Assembly (NCBI RefSeq): GCF_008364795.1
Contig: NZ_VTTM01000005.1
Coordinates: 310,001 to 374,000 of the forward strand
DNA: 64,000 bases
Direction: 5' to 3'
Source: Azospirillum oryzae
Lineage (GTDB): Bacteria > Pseudomonadota > Alphaproteobacteria > Azospirillales > Azospirillaceae
In this document: one piece after another, positions 43,498-52,557 of the stretch
How the letters are laid out: every line of letters starts with the position of its first letter
Position numbering within the stretch: the first letter of the stretch is position 1
The notes under the pieces: model-generated
The model's input: the letters and a program-made list of their open reading frames with translations, nothing else
What the model was told of the DNA's origin: nothing
Databases searched by the model: none
Program-made: the position numbers and the translations under genes

Positions 43498-44415
43498 ATG
43501 TCGATGGTCGGCAACCATCTCGAATATTGCGACCGGCGCTTCTACGAGCTGACGGTTCCAATCGCCCCGTTGGAAACCCTCCACACCGGCAGCCGCTGGG
43601 CCGAGGGGCCGGTTTGGATCGCCGACGGCGGCTATCTGATCTGGAGCGACATCCCGAACAACCGCATGCTCCGCTGGGTCCCGGACCTCGGGGTCGGCGT
43701 TTACCGGATCAACGCCAACTACTCAAACGGCAACACGCGCGACCGGGAAGGTCGTCTGGTCAGTTGCGAGCATGGCGGCCGGCGGGTCACGCGGACGGAA
43801 TGGGACGGCCGCATCACGGTGCTCGCCGACCGATACGACGGGCGGCGGCTCAATGCACCGAACGACGTCGTGGTGAAGTCCGACGGGTCGATCTGGTTCA
43901 CCGACCCGACCTACGGCATCCTGTCCGACTATGAGGGCTTCAAGGCACCCCAGGAACAGGACGGCTGCTACGTCTTCCGCCTTGATCCCGTGACCGGTGA
44001 CCTGCGGGTAGTCGCCGACGATTTCGTCAAGCCCAACGGGCTTGCCTTCTCGCCGGACGAGAGCATTCTGTACGTGGCGGATTCCGGCGCGACCCATGAC
44101 GACAACGGCCCACACCACATCCGCGCCTTCGCCGTCGGCGACGACGGACGCCTGTCCCGGCCCCGTGTCTTCGCCGAGGTTTCCCCCGGTGTGCCGGACG
44201 GGTTCCGCGTGGATGTGGAAGGCAATGTCTGGACCAGCGCCCGCGACGGCGTCCTGTGCTACGCACCTGACGGCGCCTTGCTCGGCAAAATCCTGATCCC
44301 GCAGATGGTGTCCAACCTGACCTTCGGCGGGGTGCGCCGGAACCAGCTTTTCATCACGGCAACGTCGACCCTCTACACCCTGAATCTCGGCATCGCCGGG
44401 GCGGGACGAGCCTGA
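43498..44415 (+). CDS. SMP-30/gluconolactonase-family lactonase
   Basis: This 305-residue six-bladed beta-propeller protein keeps the metal and substrate residues of SMP-30: Glu36 in RWAEGPVW, Asn122 in NAPNDVVV, Asn180 in KPNGLAFSPD and Asp234 in GVPDGFRVD. The family hydrolyses sugar-acid lactones to aldonates with a divalent metal. AAGGGAGAACC precedes the ATG. Directly downstream of the sugar importer, it probably opens an aldono-lactone on the way to a 2-keto-3-deoxy acid. No aldose dehydrogenase or aldonate dehydratase is seen in the same operon. Confidence 0.9.
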   Translation: MSMVGNHLEYCDRRFYELTVPIAPLETLHTGSRWAEGPVWIADGGYLIWSDIPNNRMLRWVPDLGVGVYRINANYSNGNTRDREGRLVSCEHGGRRVTRTEWDGRITVLADRYDGRRLNAPNDVVVKSDGSIWFTDPTYGILSDYEGFKAPQEQDGCYVFRLDPVTGDLRVVADDFVKPNGLAFSPDESILYVADSGATHDDNGPHHIRAFAVGDDGRLSRPRVFAEVSPGVPDGFRVDVEGNVWTSARDGVLCYAPDGALLGKILIPQMVSNLTFGGVRRNQLFITATSTLYTLNLGIAGAGRA

Positions 44416-44462
44416 GACCGGACGCGCGGACGCCGCGCCGCGCCTGCCCTATGGAGCCCACA

Positions 44463-45872
44463 ATGACTGATACTCCTCCGGATCGCCCGAGCGCATCCGC
44501 CGTGGAAAGACTCCTCGCCGACCTGAAGGCGCTGCTCGGCCCCCGCACGGCGACGTCGCAAGCGGTACGCGAGCATCACAGCCGCGGAGAGGGACTGCCC
44601 GACGCCGTCCTGCCGGACATCGTCGTCTTTCCCGAAACCAACGAGGAGGTCGCGGCGGTCGCCCGGCTGTGTAACGACGCGCGGATTCCCCTGGTGCCAT
44701 TCGGCGCCGGCTCCTCGCTGGAAGGACATGTGGTGCCGTTGCACGGCGGCGTGTCGGTCGATCTGACCGGCATGGACCGCATTCTGGAAATCAATCCCGG
44801 CTCGCTCGACTGCCGCGTCCAAGCCGGCGTGACGCGCGAGCAGCTGAACAGAGAGATCCGCTCGGCCGGCCTGTTCTTTCCCATCGACCCCGGAGCGAAC
44901 GCCTCGATCGGGGGCATGACCGCGACGCGTGCCTCTGGCACGAACGCCGTGCGCTACGGCACCATGCGCGAGAACGTCCTGGGCCTGACGGTGGTCACCC
45001 CCGACGGCCGAATCCTGCGCACCGGGGGACGGGCGCGGAAGTCGGCGGCGGGCTATGACCTGACCCGGCTGTATGTCGGCAGCGAGGGCACGCTGGGCAT
45101 CGTCACCGAGATCCAGCTTCGCCTGAACGGCCTGCCGGAAGCGGTTGCCGCGTCGGTCTGCCAGTTTCCCGATCTGACGAGCGCCGTCGACACGGTGGTC
45201 GCGGCGATGCAGATGAACATTCCGCTGGCTCGCATCGAGTTGCTCGACGACATGCAGATGCGCGCCTGCATCCGACATTCGAAGCTGGAGGGCTACGGCG
45301 AAACCCCGACCCTGTTCCTGGAGTTCCACGGTTCGCCGGCCGCGGTTGCCGAGCAGATGGACATGATGCGGGCGATCTGCGATGAGCATGGCGGCAGTGC
45401 CTACATTCACGCCACCCGCCCGGAGGACCGGACGCGCCTGTGGAAAGCCCGCCACGACGTCTACTTCGCCTGCCTGGGTCTGGCGCCGGGGAAGAGCTGC
45501 ATGAGCACCGACGCCTGCGTGCCGATCTCAGAACTGGCCAACTGTATCCGGGAGACGCGGGCCGACATCGACCAGACTGGTCTGATCGCCCCCATCGTTG
45601 GGCATGTCGGGGACGGCAACTTTCATCTGACCATTCTGTTCGACCCGCAAGATCCCGACGAACGTGGGCGCGCCGATGCGCTGGCGAAGCGTGTGAGCCT
45701 GCGTGCGATCCGCATGGGCGGAACCTGCACCGGCGAACACGGCATCGGCCTGCATAAGCTCGACGCCCTGGAAGCGGAACATGGCCCGTCCGTGGAGTTG
45801 ATGCGCACCCTCAAGCGCTCGTTCGATCCCAACAACATCATGAATCCGGGGAAGATGATCCGGCTGTCCTGA
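44463..45872 (+). CDS. FAD-linked oxidase (GlcD/D-lactate dehydrogenase family)
   Basis: This 469-residue protein has a PCMH-type FAD-binding domain (VPFGAGSSLEGHVVPLHGG, GANASIGGMTATRASGTNAVRYGTM, YVGSEGTLGIVTE) and the C-terminal substrate domain. The latter has GHVGDGNFHLTILFDP and CTGEHGIGLHK, where the histidines bind the hydroxy acid. These match glycolate oxidase GlcD and cytochrome-linked D-lactate dehydrogenase. ATG 44463 follows GGAG at 6 nt; 44451 is an alternative. It should oxidise a D-2-hydroxy acid or glycolate. With no GlcE/GlcF genes nearby, a single-subunit D-2-hydroxyacid dehydrogenase is favoured. Confidence 0.9.
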   Translation: MTDTPPDRPSASAVERLLADLKALLGPRTATSQAVREHHSRGEGLPDAVLPDIVVFPETNEEVAAVARLCNDARIPLVPFGAGSSLEGHVVPLHGGVSVDLTGMDRILEINPGSLDCRVQAGVTREQLNREIRSAGLFFPIDPGANASIGGMTATRASGTNAVRYGTMRENVLGLTVVTPDGRILRTGGRARKSAAGYDLTRLYVGSEGTLGIVTEIQLRLNGLPEAVAASVCQFPDLTSAVDTVVAAMQMNIPLARIELLDDMQMRACIRHSKLEGYGETPTLFLEFHGSPAAVAEQMDMMRAICDEHGGSAYIHATRPEDRTRLWKARHDVYFACLGLAPGKSCMSTDACVPISELANCIRETRADIDQTGLIAPIVGHVGDGNFHLTILFDPQDPDERGRADALAKRVSLRAIRMGGTCTGEHGIGLHKLDALEAEHGPSVELMRTLKRSFDPNNIMNPGKMIRLS

Positions 45873-45979
45873 CACGCCCGGTTGTTCACCCCAGGTCGAA
45901 CCCTCCAGAGTTTCCATCTTGGATTCGATGGCCCGACGGGCCGGAGTCCCATCTCAATCGACAACACCGGCGACCTGAT

Positions 45980-47032
45980 ATGAACACGATGATTCGCGTG
46001 CCCGAAGCCGAGCTGGAGGCTGGGATCCTTGCCGCATTGCGCGCCGCCGGAGCGGAGGAGGGATGCGCCGCAGCGGCGACCAGGGCAATGATGCACGCGT
46101 CGCGCTGCGGAGTGGACAGCCACGGCGCCCGATTGACTGCGCATTACGCCGCCATGTTGCGAAGCGGGCGGGTGAACCCGGTGCCGCGCTTTGACATACG
46201 CCGCACCGGAGACGCAACGGCCCTGCTCCATGCCGACCATGGCCTGGGCCACGCAGCCGCCTATTCCGGAATGGAACTGGCCTGCGAGCTCGCACGGCAA
46301 TGCGGAATCGGTGCGGTCGGCATCGTCGGTTCGTCTCATTACGGGGCAGCCGGAGCCTACGCGCTCGCGGGGGCTGAAGCCGGTTTCATCGCCCTGTGCA
46401 CGACGAACAGCGATGCGGTCGTGGCACCGCACGACGGACGTGCGCGGTTTCACGGAACCAACCCGATCGCCGCCGCGGCACCCGTGCCAAACCAGAAGCC
46501 ATGGCTTCTCGACATGGCCACCTCGTCTATCCCGTTGAACCGGGTTCATCTCTACCGGACGTTGGGGCTGGCCCTGGCGGATGGGGTGGCTGCCGACGGA
46601 TCGGGTGAACCCACAACCGATCCGAACGCGACCGAGATGCTGATTCCCCTGGGCGGCACCGGCTACGGCTTCAAGGGGGCCGGGTTGGCCGGGCTGGTCA
46701 CCCTCCTGTCCGCAGTACTGGTCGGAGGGAGCCTGGACAGCCGCTGCATCCCGATGACGGGAACAGACGACATCGCCACCCCCCGCAACATCGGCCATTT
46801 CTGCTTGGCCATCGACCCTGTCCGGTTCGTCGGACGGGAGGCCTATGACGCGCTCATCACCCAGTACCTCGCGGATCTCAGAGGCGCGCCGGCGCGTCCC
46901 GGCAAGATGATCCTGGCTCCGGGAGACCGCGAATGGGCGGTGGAGGCCGAACGGCGCCGCGACGGAATTCCCATCGACCCGGAGACCGCCGCGTTCCTGA
47001 AGCTCCGGAAACCGCACGTGTCCGATCTTTGA
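45980..47032 (+). CDS. Malate/L-lactate dehydrogenase (LDH2) family NAD(P) oxidoreductase
   Basis: This 350-residue protein belongs to the LDH2/MDG2 family, which is unrelated to Rossmann LDHs. Diagnostic stretches are ASRCGVDSHGARLTAHYAAML with the catalytic His, VGSSHYGAAGAYALAGAEAGFIALCTTNSDAVVAPHDG, GTNPIAAAAP and GYGFKGAGLAGLVTLLSAVL. Members oxidise malate, lactate, sulfolactate, ureidoglycolate, 2,3-diketogulonate or reduce keto-sugar acids with NAD(P). In this operon it may reduce or oxidise a 2-keto or 2-hydroxy sugar acid. The substrate is unknown. It starts 107 bp after the GlcD-type gene. Confidence 0.88.
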   Translation: MNTMIRVPEAELEAGILAALRAAGAEEGCAAAATRAMMHASRCGVDSHGARLTAHYAAMLRSGRVNPVPRFDIRRTGDATALLHADHGLGHAAAYSGMELACELARQCGIGAVGIVGSSHYGAAGAYALAGAEAGFIALCTTNSDAVVAPHDGRARFHGTNPIAAAAPVPNQKPWLLDMATSSIPLNRVHLYRTLGLALADGVAADGSGEPTTDPNATEMLIPLGGTGYGFKGAGLAGLVTLLSAVLVGGSLDSRCIPMTGTDDIATPRNIGHFCLAIDPVRFVGREAYDALITQYLADLRGAPARPGKMILAPGDREWAVEAERRRDGIPIDPETAAFLKLRKPHVSDL

Positions 47033-47087
47033 TCTCACTGAATCACAATCGGCGGGTCGACGCCCGTCACACCTAAGGGATCCATTG

Positions 47088-48272
47088 ATGCCGACCCATT
47101 CCCTTCCCCTGCTCCCCGATATCGTCCTGCCGCAAGCATCGGACCCCACGCTGATCGGCCGGATTTGGTTGCCGGAGCATGGCGGTCCTGCTGTCGTTAC
47201 GGTACGCGATGGCGAGGTCTTCGACATCACCTCGCGGGAGATACCGACCGTTCGGGATCTGATCGAAAGCCGCATCCCGGTGGACCGCATCCGCAGCCTG
47301 CCGGGACGTCGCATCGGACCGCTCGCCGCAATTCTGCAGAACTCGGATGAGGGACGCCGCGCGCCCGACGCCCCATGGCTGCTGGCGCCGATCGATCTTC
47401 AGGCGGTCAAGGCATCGGGCGTGACATTCGTGGTCAGCCTGCTCGAACGGGTCATCGAGGAACAGGCGCGTGGCGCACCCGACAGGGCGGCGGCGATCCG
47501 GGCCGACATCGACCGTGTGATCGGCCGCAACCTGTCGGTGCTCCGCCCCGGCTCTCCGGAAGCGATGGAGGTCAAGGCCGCCTTGGTCGCGCGCGGCGTC
47601 TGGTCGCAGTATCTGGAGGTCGGCATCGGCCCGGACGCCGAGATCTTTACCAAGGGACAGCCGATGTCCGCCGTCGGGGTTGGTGCCCATGTCGGCATCC
47701 ACCCGGTTTCGACCTGGAACAACCCGGAACCCGAAATCGCAATCCTGGTCGCCAGCGATGGTCGCATTGTCGGCGCCACCCTGGCGAACGATGTCAACCT
47801 TCGCGATGTGGAAGGGCGCTCGGCGCTGCTGCTCGGCCGCGCCAAGGACAACAACGCGAGCTGCGCATTGGGACCGTTCCTACGCCTGTTCGACGAGTCT
47901 TTCACTCTGGACGACGTGCGCCAAGCCGAACTCTCCCTCCTCATCGAAGGTGCAGATGGTTTCCGCCTGGAAGGGGCTAGTTCGATGAAGCGGATCAGCC
48001 GCGATCCCGAGACCCTCGTCTCGGCGACCATCGGCGAGAATCACCAGTATCCAGACGGTTTTGTCCTGCTGCTGGGAACGATGTTCGCGCCGGTGCAGGA
48101 TCGGGATCGGCCCGGCGAGGGATTCACGCACAGGACGGAGGACATCGTGACCATCGCCACTCCCTCCCTTGGCACATTGATCAATCGTGTGATGCCTTGC
48201 GCCGGCTGTGCCCCGTGGACCTTTGGCGCCTCGGCGCTGATGCGGAACCTGGCGCGGCGCGGGCTGCTGTAG
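47088..48272 (+). CDS. FAH-family protein, XylX-like 2-keto-3-deoxy-pentonate dehydratase/hydrolase
   Basis: This 394-residue fumarylacetoacetase-fold protein closely resembles, from memory, Caulobacter XylX (2-keto-3-deoxy-D-xylonate dehydratase). Shared stretches are WSQYLEVGIGPDAEIFTKG, NDVNLRDVEGRSALLLGRAKDNNASCA, NHQYPDGFVLLLGTMFAP and PWTFGASALMRNLARRGLL. The metal ligands are Glu214, Glu216 and Asp235. ATG 47088 is chosen over a TTG one codon earlier. XylX makes alpha-ketoglutaric semialdehyde; related FAH proteins instead hydrolyse 2,4-diketo-3-deoxy acids to pyruvate plus glycolate or lactate. The second option would fit the glycolate/lactate-type oxidases in this operon. Confidence 0.85.
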   Translation: MPTHSLPLLPDIVLPQASDPTLIGRIWLPEHGGPAVVTVRDGEVFDITSREIPTVRDLIESRIPVDRIRSLPGRRIGPLAAILQNSDEGRRAPDAPWLLAPIDLQAVKASGVTFVVSLLERVIEEQARGAPDRAAAIRADIDRVIGRNLSVLRPGSPEAMEVKAALVARGVWSQYLEVGIGPDAEIFTKGQPMSAVGVGAHVGIHPVSTWNNPEPEIAILVASDGRIVGATLANDVNLRDVEGRSALLLGRAKDNNASCALGPFLRLFDESFTLDDVRQAELSLLIEGADGFRLEGASSMKRISRDPETLVSATIGENHQYPDGFVLLLGTMFAPVQDRDRPGEGFTHRTEDIVTIATPSLGTLINRVMPCAGCAPWTFGASALMRNLARRGLL

Positions 48273-48284
48273 AGCGCTGCATCG

Positions 48285-49196
48285 TCAGGTCGCCACACAC
48301 GCCGGTGCGCTCATACCACACACAACCGCTTTCGCCGTTTCGATGAACGCCTTCAACAAGGGGGAGGGTGTGGATTGCGTCCATCCCAACAGCACCTCGA
48401 TCCGGGCATCGTCGCCAGACAGGGTCTTGTAGACGACCTGTTCGAAATGCACCCGACGCACGGCGGACGGCACGAACGCGATCCCGGCGCCCGAGCTGAC
48501 CAGCCCGAGCGCGGTGTAGACCTGCGCCACCTCCGCAGCGACCTTGGGGACGAAGCCGGCCGCGGCGCACATGCCCGCGATCATGCCGTGAAAGTCCGGG
48601 GCCGATTTCTGGCTGTAGATGATGATGCTTTCCGAAGCACAGTCGGCGAATGGCACAGTCTCCAACGCCGCGAAAGGATGGTCCGACGGAACGGCGAGCA
48701 CGAAGGGTTCCTTGAGCAGGGAGTCGCTCGTGATGTCTTCGGAATTGAAGACCGGCCGCAGGAACGAGACGTCGATGTCCCCGCGCAACAGGGCATCGAC
48801 CTGATCGACGACCGGAAACCAGCGCAATTGCACATCGACCATTGGATAGCGTTCGCGATAGGCGCGCAGGATCGGCGGCAGCACGGTGTAAGAGGTGTGC
48901 TCGAAGAATCCGACCGCCAACTGCCCGATCTCGCCACGCTGGGCGCGCTGGGCCTGAACCGCCGCCGCTTCGACCGACCGCAGAATCTGCCGGGCCAGTT
49001 CCAGATAGATGCGCCCGCTGTCGGTCAGCTCGACATGACGGCGCGTCCGGTACAGCAGGGAGACGCCGAGTTCGTCCTCAAGCTGGCGGATCTGCTGGCT
49101 GAGCGGCGGTTGGGCGATGTGCAGCCGCTCGGCCGCCCGCGTGAAGCTCAGCTCTTCCGCGACCGCGACGAAGTAACGGAGATGGCGCAGATCCAT
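48285..49196 (-). CDS. LysR-family transcriptional regulator (BenM/CatM-like)
   Basis: This 303-residue protein begins MDLRHLRYFVAVAEELSFTRAAERL, with LHIAQPPLSQQIRQLEDELG as the recognition helix region. It falls in the BenM/CbnR-like branch, which activates carboxylate and aromatic degradation. The effector domain follows (GQLAVGFFEHTSYTVLP). It converges on the FAH-family gene (12 bp apart) and diverges from the GH88/CoA operon, sharing a 151-bp promoter gap. It therefore most likely regulates that operon in response to a pathway intermediate. Confidence 0.92.
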   Translation of the reverse strand: MDLRHLRYFVAVAEELSFTRAAERLHIAQPPLSQQIRQLEDELGVSLLYRTRRHVELTDSGRIYLELARQILRSVEAAAVQAQRAQRGEIGQLAVGFFEHTSYTVLPPILRAYRERYPMVDVQLRWFPVVDQVDALLRGDIDVSFLRPVFNSEDITSDSLLKEPFVLAVPSDHPFAALETVPFADCASESIIIYSQKSAPDFHGMIAGMCAAAGFVPKVAAEVAQVYTALGLVSSGAGIAFVPSAVRRVHFEQVVYKTLSGDDARIEVLLGWTQSTPSPLLKAFIETAKAVVCGMSAPACVAT

Positions 49197-49347
49197 ACTT
49201 ATATCTTTCCAGTATAAATAACGCTTCTATAATATATTGGACGGTTGATTTCGGCAATCCTTATCATCGCCCTCATCACAAAGGGCAATGCGGACAATCG
49301 GCGACCGAAACGGTCTGCGCGACCGAACCGCCAAGAGGAAACGCATC
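49197..49347. promoter_or_regulatory. Divergent LysR / GH88-operon promoter with inverted repeat
   Basis: This gap is AT-rich around 49195-49250. TTATA (49199-49203) and TATAA (49213-49217) form an inverted repeat of 19 bp overall, next to the LysR start. TATAATATAT at about 49228-49237 resembles a -10 element. AAGAGGAAACGC precedes the GH88 ATG at 49348. LysR binding is inferred. Confidence 0.5.
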
Positions 49348-50457
49348 ATGATTGATCGGACCAACGCCATCGCGCGCGTGCTGGCGCGCGTCGACTCCAC
49401 CCTGGCACAGCCCGGCTCGGGCTTTCCCCATTACGCCGATCCAGCCAACGGCGTGTGGGTGCGCAGTCCGGCCGGTGATTGGACCGGTGGCTTCTGGTGC
49501 GGCATGCTGTGGCTTGCCGCGCTGCGCACCGGCGACGCGGCCTACCGCGACCATGCCCGCGACTGGGCCTCGCGGCTGCGTGTCCGCGCGGACTCCAACT
49601 CCGTCTTCAAGGGGTTCCTGTTCTGGTACGGCGCCGGCATCGGCGACGCCCTGCTCGCCGATCCGGTGGCCCGCGACCTCGCCGCCGCCGGCACCGCCGG
49701 GCTGATGCGGATGTACAACCCGCGCGCCCGGCTGATCCCGCTCGGCACCGAGGCGGAGGAGGCCTTCGACGTCGGCGCCAACGAGGCCAACATCGACGCC
49801 CTGCCGGGAACCATCGCGCTGCTGCTGTCCCGGGGCGGCGACGCGGCGGCCGTCGCCCGCGACCATCTGCGCCAGCATGTCGCCCTGTGCGTACGCGACG
49901 ACGGGTCGGTCTGCCAGTCGGCCAGCTTCGACCCCGAAACCGGCGCCCTGCTGCGCCGCTACACCCACAAGGGCATCCATGAGAACAGCACCTGGGGCCG
50001 CGCGCAGGGCTGGGCGATGATCGGGCTGGCCCAGGCATTGGCGCGGGGCGAGACGGAGTTCCGTGCCGACGCCGTCCGCGTCGCCGACTGGTGGCTCGCC
50101 AACATTCCGGCCGACGGCGTCGCCTTCTGGGATTTCGACGATCCGGCGATCCCGGCCACCGAGCGCGACAGCTCGGCCACCGCCATCGGCGCCGCCGCCC
50201 TGCTGAAGCTGGCGGCGTTGATCCCCGAACACCGCGAGCGCTACGAGGCGGCGGCGCGCAAGTCCGTGGATGCGCTGGTGAACGGCTATCTGACGCCGAC
50301 CGCCCCCGGCGACGCGCGCCAACCCGGCATCCTGACCGAAGGCTGCTTCAACAAGCGGAACGGCACCGCCACCGCCCACGAACTGATCTGGGGCGACTAC
50401 TTCCTGTTCGAAGCCCTGCTGGCGCTGGAGGGAGACCTCGCGCCCGAGCGGCTCTGA
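49348..50457 (+). CDS. Glycoside hydrolase family 88-like unsaturated uronyl hydrolase
   Basis: This 369-residue alpha6/alpha6-barrel protein has DWTGGFWCGMLWLAAL near residue 50, STWGRAQGWAMIGLAQAL near 215 and ERDSSATAIGAAALLKLA near 275. These match the W-G-R-x-x-G-W-A and D-S-S/T-A motifs of unsaturated glucuronyl/galacturonyl hydrolases, which hydrate the vinyl-ether bond of delta-4,5 uronic acids. There is no signal peptide, so it is cytosolic. It is the first gene of an acyl-CoA catabolic operon, an unexpected setting. The ATG follows AAGAGGAAACGC. Its true substrate in this context is unknown. Confidence 0.8.
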   Translation: MIDRTNAIARVLARVDSTLAQPGSGFPHYADPANGVWVRSPAGDWTGGFWCGMLWLAALRTGDAAYRDHARDWASRLRVRADSNSVFKGFLFWYGAGIGDALLADPVARDLAAAGTAGLMRMYNPRARLIPLGTEAEEAFDVGANEANIDALPGTIALLLSRGGDAAAVARDHLRQHVALCVRDDGSVCQSASFDPETGALLRRYTHKGIHENSTWGRAQGWAMIGLAQALARGETEFRADAVRVADWWLANIPADGVAFWDFDDPAIPATERDSSATAIGAAALLKLAALIPEHRERYEAAARKSVDALVNGYLTPTAPGDARQPGILTEGCFNKRNGTATAHELIWGDYFLFEALLALEGDLAPERL

Positions 50458-50495
50458 CGACCACACACGCCCCCCGTTTTCCCGGAGGAATTCCC

Positions 50496-50951
50496 ATGTC
50501 CGAACACCAGTATCCGGCGCCCCGCATCAACCATCGCGGCCCGGTTTCCACGCTGATCGGCACCGAGACCAGCTACACGCGCACCATCGGCGAATACGAC
50601 ATCTACGCTTTCGCCGGCATCAGCGGCGACAACCATCCCAATCATTGCGACGAGGAATACGCCCGCCGCGTCGGGTTGGGCGGCCGCGTCGCCCAGGGGT
50701 CGATGATGGTCGGCTATGTGTCCGGCGCCGTCACCAAGTACCTCGATTGGGCCGGTCGCCCGGCGGTGTCCTACGGCTACGACCGCGTCCGCTTCACCAA
50801 GCCGGTCCGCATCGGCGACACTCTGACCGTCCATTACCGCATCGTGCGCGCCGACGACGCGAAGAAGCGGCTGTGGGCCGACGCGACGCTGACCAACCAG
50901 CGCGGCGAGACGGTCTGCGTCTGCACCCACATCATCCATTTCCAGGAGTGA
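50496..50951 (+). CDS. MaoC-like (R)-specific enoyl-CoA hydratase
   Basis: This 151-residue hotdog protein has the hydratase-2 motif YAFAGISGDNHPNHCDEEYA with catalytic Asp45 and His50. GRVAQGSMMVGYVSGAV follows. It hydrates trans-2-enoyl-CoAs to (R)-3-hydroxyacyl-CoAs, so it could act after the acyl-CoA dehydrogenase of this operon. CCGGAGGAATTCCC provides a strong ribosome site. The CoA-transferase gene starts 7 bp downstream. Confidence 0.9.
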   Translation: MSEHQYPAPRINHRGPVSTLIGTETSYTRTIGEYDIYAFAGISGDNHPNHCDEEYARRVGLGGRVAQGSMMVGYVSGAVTKYLDWAGRPAVSYGYDRVRFTKPVRIGDTLTVHYRIVRADDAKKRLWADATLTNQRGETVCVCTHIIHFQE

Positions 50952-50958
50952 CGCCGCG

Positions 50959-52527
50959 ATGAGCAAGGTCTGCACCGCGCAAGAGGCGGTCGCGCTCATC
51001 CAGCCCGGCCAGACCGTGGCCAGCGTCGGCGTGATCGGCTGGCTGACCCCGGACGCCCTGCTCGGCGCGCTGGCCCAGCGGTTCCGCGACACCGGCAGCC
51101 CGCGCGACCTCACCTTCTTCTTCCCGGTCAGCGTCGGTGACGCGCTGGGGATCAAGGGGATGGACCATGTCGCCATCGAAGGGCTGATGAAGCGCGTGGT
51201 GTCGGGCAACTACCTGAACGCGCTGGACCCGGCGACCGGCAAGCGGCCCGAGATGATGCGCCTGATCCGCGAGAACCGGGTCGAGGCCTATTGCTGGCCC
51301 ATCGGCGCCACCATGCATTGGCTGCGCGAGGTCGCGCGGCGCGGCCCCGGCTATCTGACGCCCATCGGCATCGGCTCCTACATCGACCCGCGCCAGCAGG
51401 GCGGCAAATACACCGAGCGGGCGCGGGAGGATCTGGTCCGGCTGCACAGCATCGACGGCCGCGAGTACCTGCATTACCCGACCTGGCCGCTGAACGTCGG
51501 CTTCATCCGCGCGACCAGCGCCGATGAGCACGGCAACCTCAGCTTCGAGGACGAGCCGATCACCTCTTCGGCCCTGGCCCTGGCGCTGGCGGTGAAGGCG
51601 TCGGGCGGCACCGTGATCGCACAGGTCCGCAAGCTGGTGCCCCGCCGCTCGCGCTCCGTCCATGAGGTGCGCGTGCCGGGCGAACTGGTCGATCATGTCG
51701 TGGTCGCGCCCGAACCGATGATGACCACCGGCATCCGCTACGACGACCGCTACCTCGGCCGCCAGATCTTCGACGGGCGGACGACCGAGCGGCTGCCGCA
51801 GGGCGCCGACAAGGTCATCGCGCGGCGCGCGGCGGCGGAAGTGCGGCCGGGCGTGGTCACCATCTTCGGCTTCGGCGCCTCGTCCGACGTGCCGACGGTG
51901 ATGATGGAGGATGGCGCCTTCGCCGACGACGGCCTGCTGCGCTACAACTTCACCACCGAGCACGGCCCCTTCGGCGGCGTGGTCATGAGCGGCTGGCAGT
52001 TCTCCGCCAACATGTACCCCGAGGCGCTGATCGACGGTCCGTCGCAGTTCGACTTCATCGACGGCGGCAACTGCGAGGCGGCGGCGCTGGCCTTCGCCCA
52101 GTTCGACCGGGCCGGCAACGTCAACGTCAGCCGCTTCGGCGCCGCCAACCCCGGCCCCGGCGGCTTCATCGACATCGCCTACAACGCCCGCGAGCTTGTC
52201 TTCACCGGCACCTTCACCACCGCCGGGCTGGGGGTGGAGGTCGGCGACGGACGGTTGACCATCCAGCGCGAGGGCAAGGTCCGCAAGTTCGTCGAGCGGG
52301 TGGACGAGATCACCTATCCGTTGCTGCGCAACGTGGCGGAGCGCGGGCAGAAAGCGAAGATCGTCACCGAACGGGCGGTCTTCGCGGTGGAACCGGACGG
52401 TCTGGTGCTCACCGAGGTGGCGCCCGGCATCGACGCGAAGACCCAGGTCATCGACCTGATGGACTGCCCGCCGCACCGCGTTCTCGACCCTCTGCCGCGC
52501 ATGGCGGACCGGCTGTTCCGCGACTGA
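50959..52527 (+). CDS. Family I CoA-transferase (propionate/acetate CoA-transferase-like)
   Basis: This 522-residue protein combines both CoA-transferase domains in one chain, as in propionate CoA-transferase. ASVGVIGWLTPDALLGAL near the start is the domain 1 entry, and SADEHGNLSFEDEP is a conserved turn. The probable catalytic glutamate is Glu334 in FTTEHGPFGGVV, matching the T-x-E-x-G-P-x-G-G block of the family. It transfers CoA between short carboxylates. A separate acyl-CoA synthetase in the same operon provides a second activation route. It lies 7 bp after the MaoC gene. Confidence 0.88.
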   Translation: MSKVCTAQEAVALIQPGQTVASVGVIGWLTPDALLGALAQRFRDTGSPRDLTFFFPVSVGDALGIKGMDHVAIEGLMKRVVSGNYLNALDPATGKRPEMMRLIRENRVEAYCWPIGATMHWLREVARRGPGYLTPIGIGSYIDPRQQGGKYTERAREDLVRLHSIDGREYLHYPTWPLNVGFIRATSADEHGNLSFEDEPITSSALALALAVKASGGTVIAQVRKLVPRRSRSVHEVRVPGELVDHVVVAPEPMMTTGIRYDDRYLGRQIFDGRTTERLPQGADKVIARRAAAEVRPGVVTIFGFGASSDVPTVMMEDGAFADDGLLRYNFTTEHGPFGGVVMSGWQFSANMYPEALIDGPSQFDFIDGGNCEAAALAFAQFDRAGNVNVSRFGAANPGPGGFIDIAYNARELVFTGTFTTAGLGVEVGDGRLTIQREGKVRKFVERVDEITYPLLRNVAERGQKAKIVTERAVFAVEPDGLVLTEVAPGIDAKTQVIDLMDCPPHRVLDPLPRMADRLFRD

Positions 52528-52557
52528 CGCGCTCACGAAGAAATCCGAGGAAAAACC

